Below, piece after piece: positions 62,680 through 64,000 of a DNA stretch of 64,000 bases. Position 1 is the first letter of the stretch, and each line of letters begins with the position of its first letter. The notes beneath the pieces are model-generated. The model was not told the DNA's origin, ran no database searches, and worked only from the letters and a program-made list of their open reading frames with translations. A program made the translations under genes and the position numbers. Source of the DNA: JBMOUD01 sp049319665 (lineage in GTDB: Bacteria > Pseudomonadota > Gammaproteobacteria > Enterobacterales > Enterobacteriaceae); the NCBI RefSeq assembly GCF_049319665.1, contig NZ_JBMOUD010000003.1, positions 372,001 to 436,000 on the forward strand, given 5' to 3'.

Positions 62680-64000
62680 AATTAGTTCTTTAATTCATCG
62701 TGGCATGGATAGCCATTTACGTATTGCAGTCACCGGGCTGAGCCGCAGCGGAAAAACCGCTTTTATTACGGCGTTGGTTAATCAACTACTCCATATCCAC
62801 AGCGGTGCTCGGTTGCCGCTGTTTTCTGCTGCCCGCGATGAGCGAATTTTAGGGATCAAACGAGTACCTCAGCGGGATTTAGGCGTTTCGCGTTTTACTT
62901 ATGACCAAGGTATCGCCTCGCTATATGGGACACCTCCCGATTGGCCAACTCCGACGCGTGGCGTCAGTGAGATTCGTCTGGCGCTGCGTTATCGCTCTAA
63001 CGAGGCGCTGCTGCGTCACTTCAAGGATACCTCGACGTTATATGTAGAGATTGTCGATTATCCCGGCGAGTGGTTACTCGACTTACCGATGCTCGATCAG
63101 CAATATCTCGATTGGTCGCGGCAAATGCACGGGCTATTACAAGGGGAGCGAGCCGAGTGGGCCCGCCCCTGGATTGAGTTATGCCAGCAATGTGACCCGT
63201 TAGCCCCGGCAGATGAAAATCAGCTGGCGGCGATTGCTCAGGCTTACACCCAGTATCTGATTCGATGCAAAGATCAAGGCCTGCATTTTATTCAGCCGGG
63301 GCGCTTTGTTTTGCCCGGCGATCTGTCTGGTGCGCCTGCGTTGCAGTTTTTCCCGTGGCCGCAGACCGATAAGTTTAGCGATAGTGAACTCGCACAAGCG
63401 GACAAGCACAGCAATATTGGCATGCTGCGCACGCGTTTTGATTACTACTGCAATCATATTGTGAAAGGTTTTTATAAAGAGCATTTTGCGCGTTTCGATC
63501 GACAAATCGTTTTGGTCGATTGCTTGCAGCCATTAAATAGTGGCCCGCAAGCTTTTAACGATATGCGTTTAGCGCTGACCCAGCTAATGCAAAGCTTTAA
63601 CTACGGTAAGCGCACCTTATTGCGGCGCTTATTCGCGCCTTGCATCGATAAACTGATGTTTGCGGCTACCAAAGCTGACCATATTACCAGCGACCAGCAT
63701 GCTAATTTGGTGACATTACTCCAGCAACTGGTGCAGGAAGCATGGCAAAACGCTGCTTTCGAAGGTATCAGTATGGATTGCGTTGGTCTGGCATCGGTTC
63801 AGGCAACGCAGAGCGGTTTAGTGGATTACCAAGGGCAATCTATCCCTGCAGTTAAAGGCCAGCGCTTAAGTGATGGCATGCCGTTGACGCTCTATCCGGG
63901 AGATGTTCCAGCGCGTTTGCCGGACAACTTGTTCTGGCAACAACAAGGATTCAACTTTGAGCAATTCCGGCCACGACAAATGAATATTGACCAACCGTTG
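62660..64000 (+). CDS. ycjX: YcjX P-loop protein (3' end beyond window)
   Basis: 447 codons open to the window end (E. coli YcjX has 465 aa). The start ATG at 62660 overlaps the end of pspD, with GGGAGAGC upstream. Walker A GLSRSGKT is at residues 26-33. YcjX is a sigma-54/PspF-regulated stress protein of unknown activity, often with ycjF next. Stop codon is outside. Confidence 0.95.
   Translation, partial: MKRLQSEISSLIHRGMDSHLRIAVTGLSRSGKTAFITALVNQLLHIHSGARLPLFSAARDERILGIKRVPQRDLGVSRFTYDQGIASLYGTPPDWPTPTRGVSEIRLALRYRSNEALLRHFKDTSTLYVEIVDYPGEWLLDLPMLDQQYLDWSRQMHGLLQGERAEWARPWIELCQQCDPLAPADENQLAAIAQAYTQYLIRCKDQGLHFIQPGRFVLPGDLSGAPALQFFPWPQTDKFSDSELAQADKHSNIGMLRTRFDYYCNHIVKGFYKEHFARFDRQIVLVDCLQPLNSGPQAFNDMRLALTQLMQSFNYGKRTLLRRLFAPCIDKLMFAATKADHITSDQHANLVTLLQQLVQEAWQNAAFEGISMDCVGLASVQATQSGLVDYQGQSIPAVKGQRLSDGMPLTLYPGDVPARLPDNLFWQQQGFNFEQFRPRQMNIDQPL

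Overview
The window looks like chromosomal backbone of a Yersiniaceae member, most likely the genus Yersinia. The evidence is the gene order, a SlyA/RovA protein with a TTG start, ERIC repeats of the Yersinia type carrying an internal insert, and moderate GC. Species cannot be fixed from the sequence alone. No phage, plasmid, CRISPR array or intact insertion sequence is visible. The interest lies in conserved blocks that have been opened or trimmed, and in small RNAs and small genes.

Layout: 1-8.3 kb carries ppsA, the sRNA RprA, ydiK, ydiJ, menI and an unknown gene with a strong Fur box. 8.3-14.5 kb is the sufABCDSE iron-sulfur operon. 14.7-18.5 kb has an L,D-transpeptidase, lpp, pykF and tRNA-Val(GAC). 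18.7-28.6 kb has an ERIC element, mdtK, ribE, cfa, punC/punR, purR, ynhF, mepH and grxD; lhr, sodB and ydhP, which sit in this block in E. coli, are absent here. 28.7-33.3 kb has rnt, gloA, nemA, nemR, ydhL and ydhF. 33.3-42.9 kb has ydhKJI divergent from slyA/rovA, then slyB, anmK, mliC, pdxH, tyrS and pdxY. 43-51.3 kb is more variable: gstA, a dapA paralogue, a PAS-GGDEF-EAL protein, a small membrane protein, dtpA and a two-module CMD/AhpD-like protein. 51.5-58.7 kb is the sap peptide-transport locus, split between sapB and sapC by about 1.8 kb holding a YoaF-like lipoprotein gene. 58.75-59.5 kb is a repeat-built segment of unknown origin. It is followed by a RyhB sRNA gene with a Fur box, then pspF, pspABCD and ycjX (cut by the window end).

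Shared themes: iron and Fe-S homeostasis (suf, the Fur-box gene, RyhB, grxD), envelope maintenance (L,D-transpeptidase, lpp, cfa, mepH, slyB, mliC, sap, psp, RprA), electrophile and redox defence (nemRA-gloA, gstA, CMD protein), and vitamin B6 and B2 metabolism (pdxH, pdxY, ribE). Many genes are as expected for the family. The strongest unusual signals are: the broken sapB/sapC overlap, which left a ghost of the sapB 3' end in front of sapC; the inverted-repeat element between sapA and ryhB; and the unknown Fur-box gene divergent from suf.
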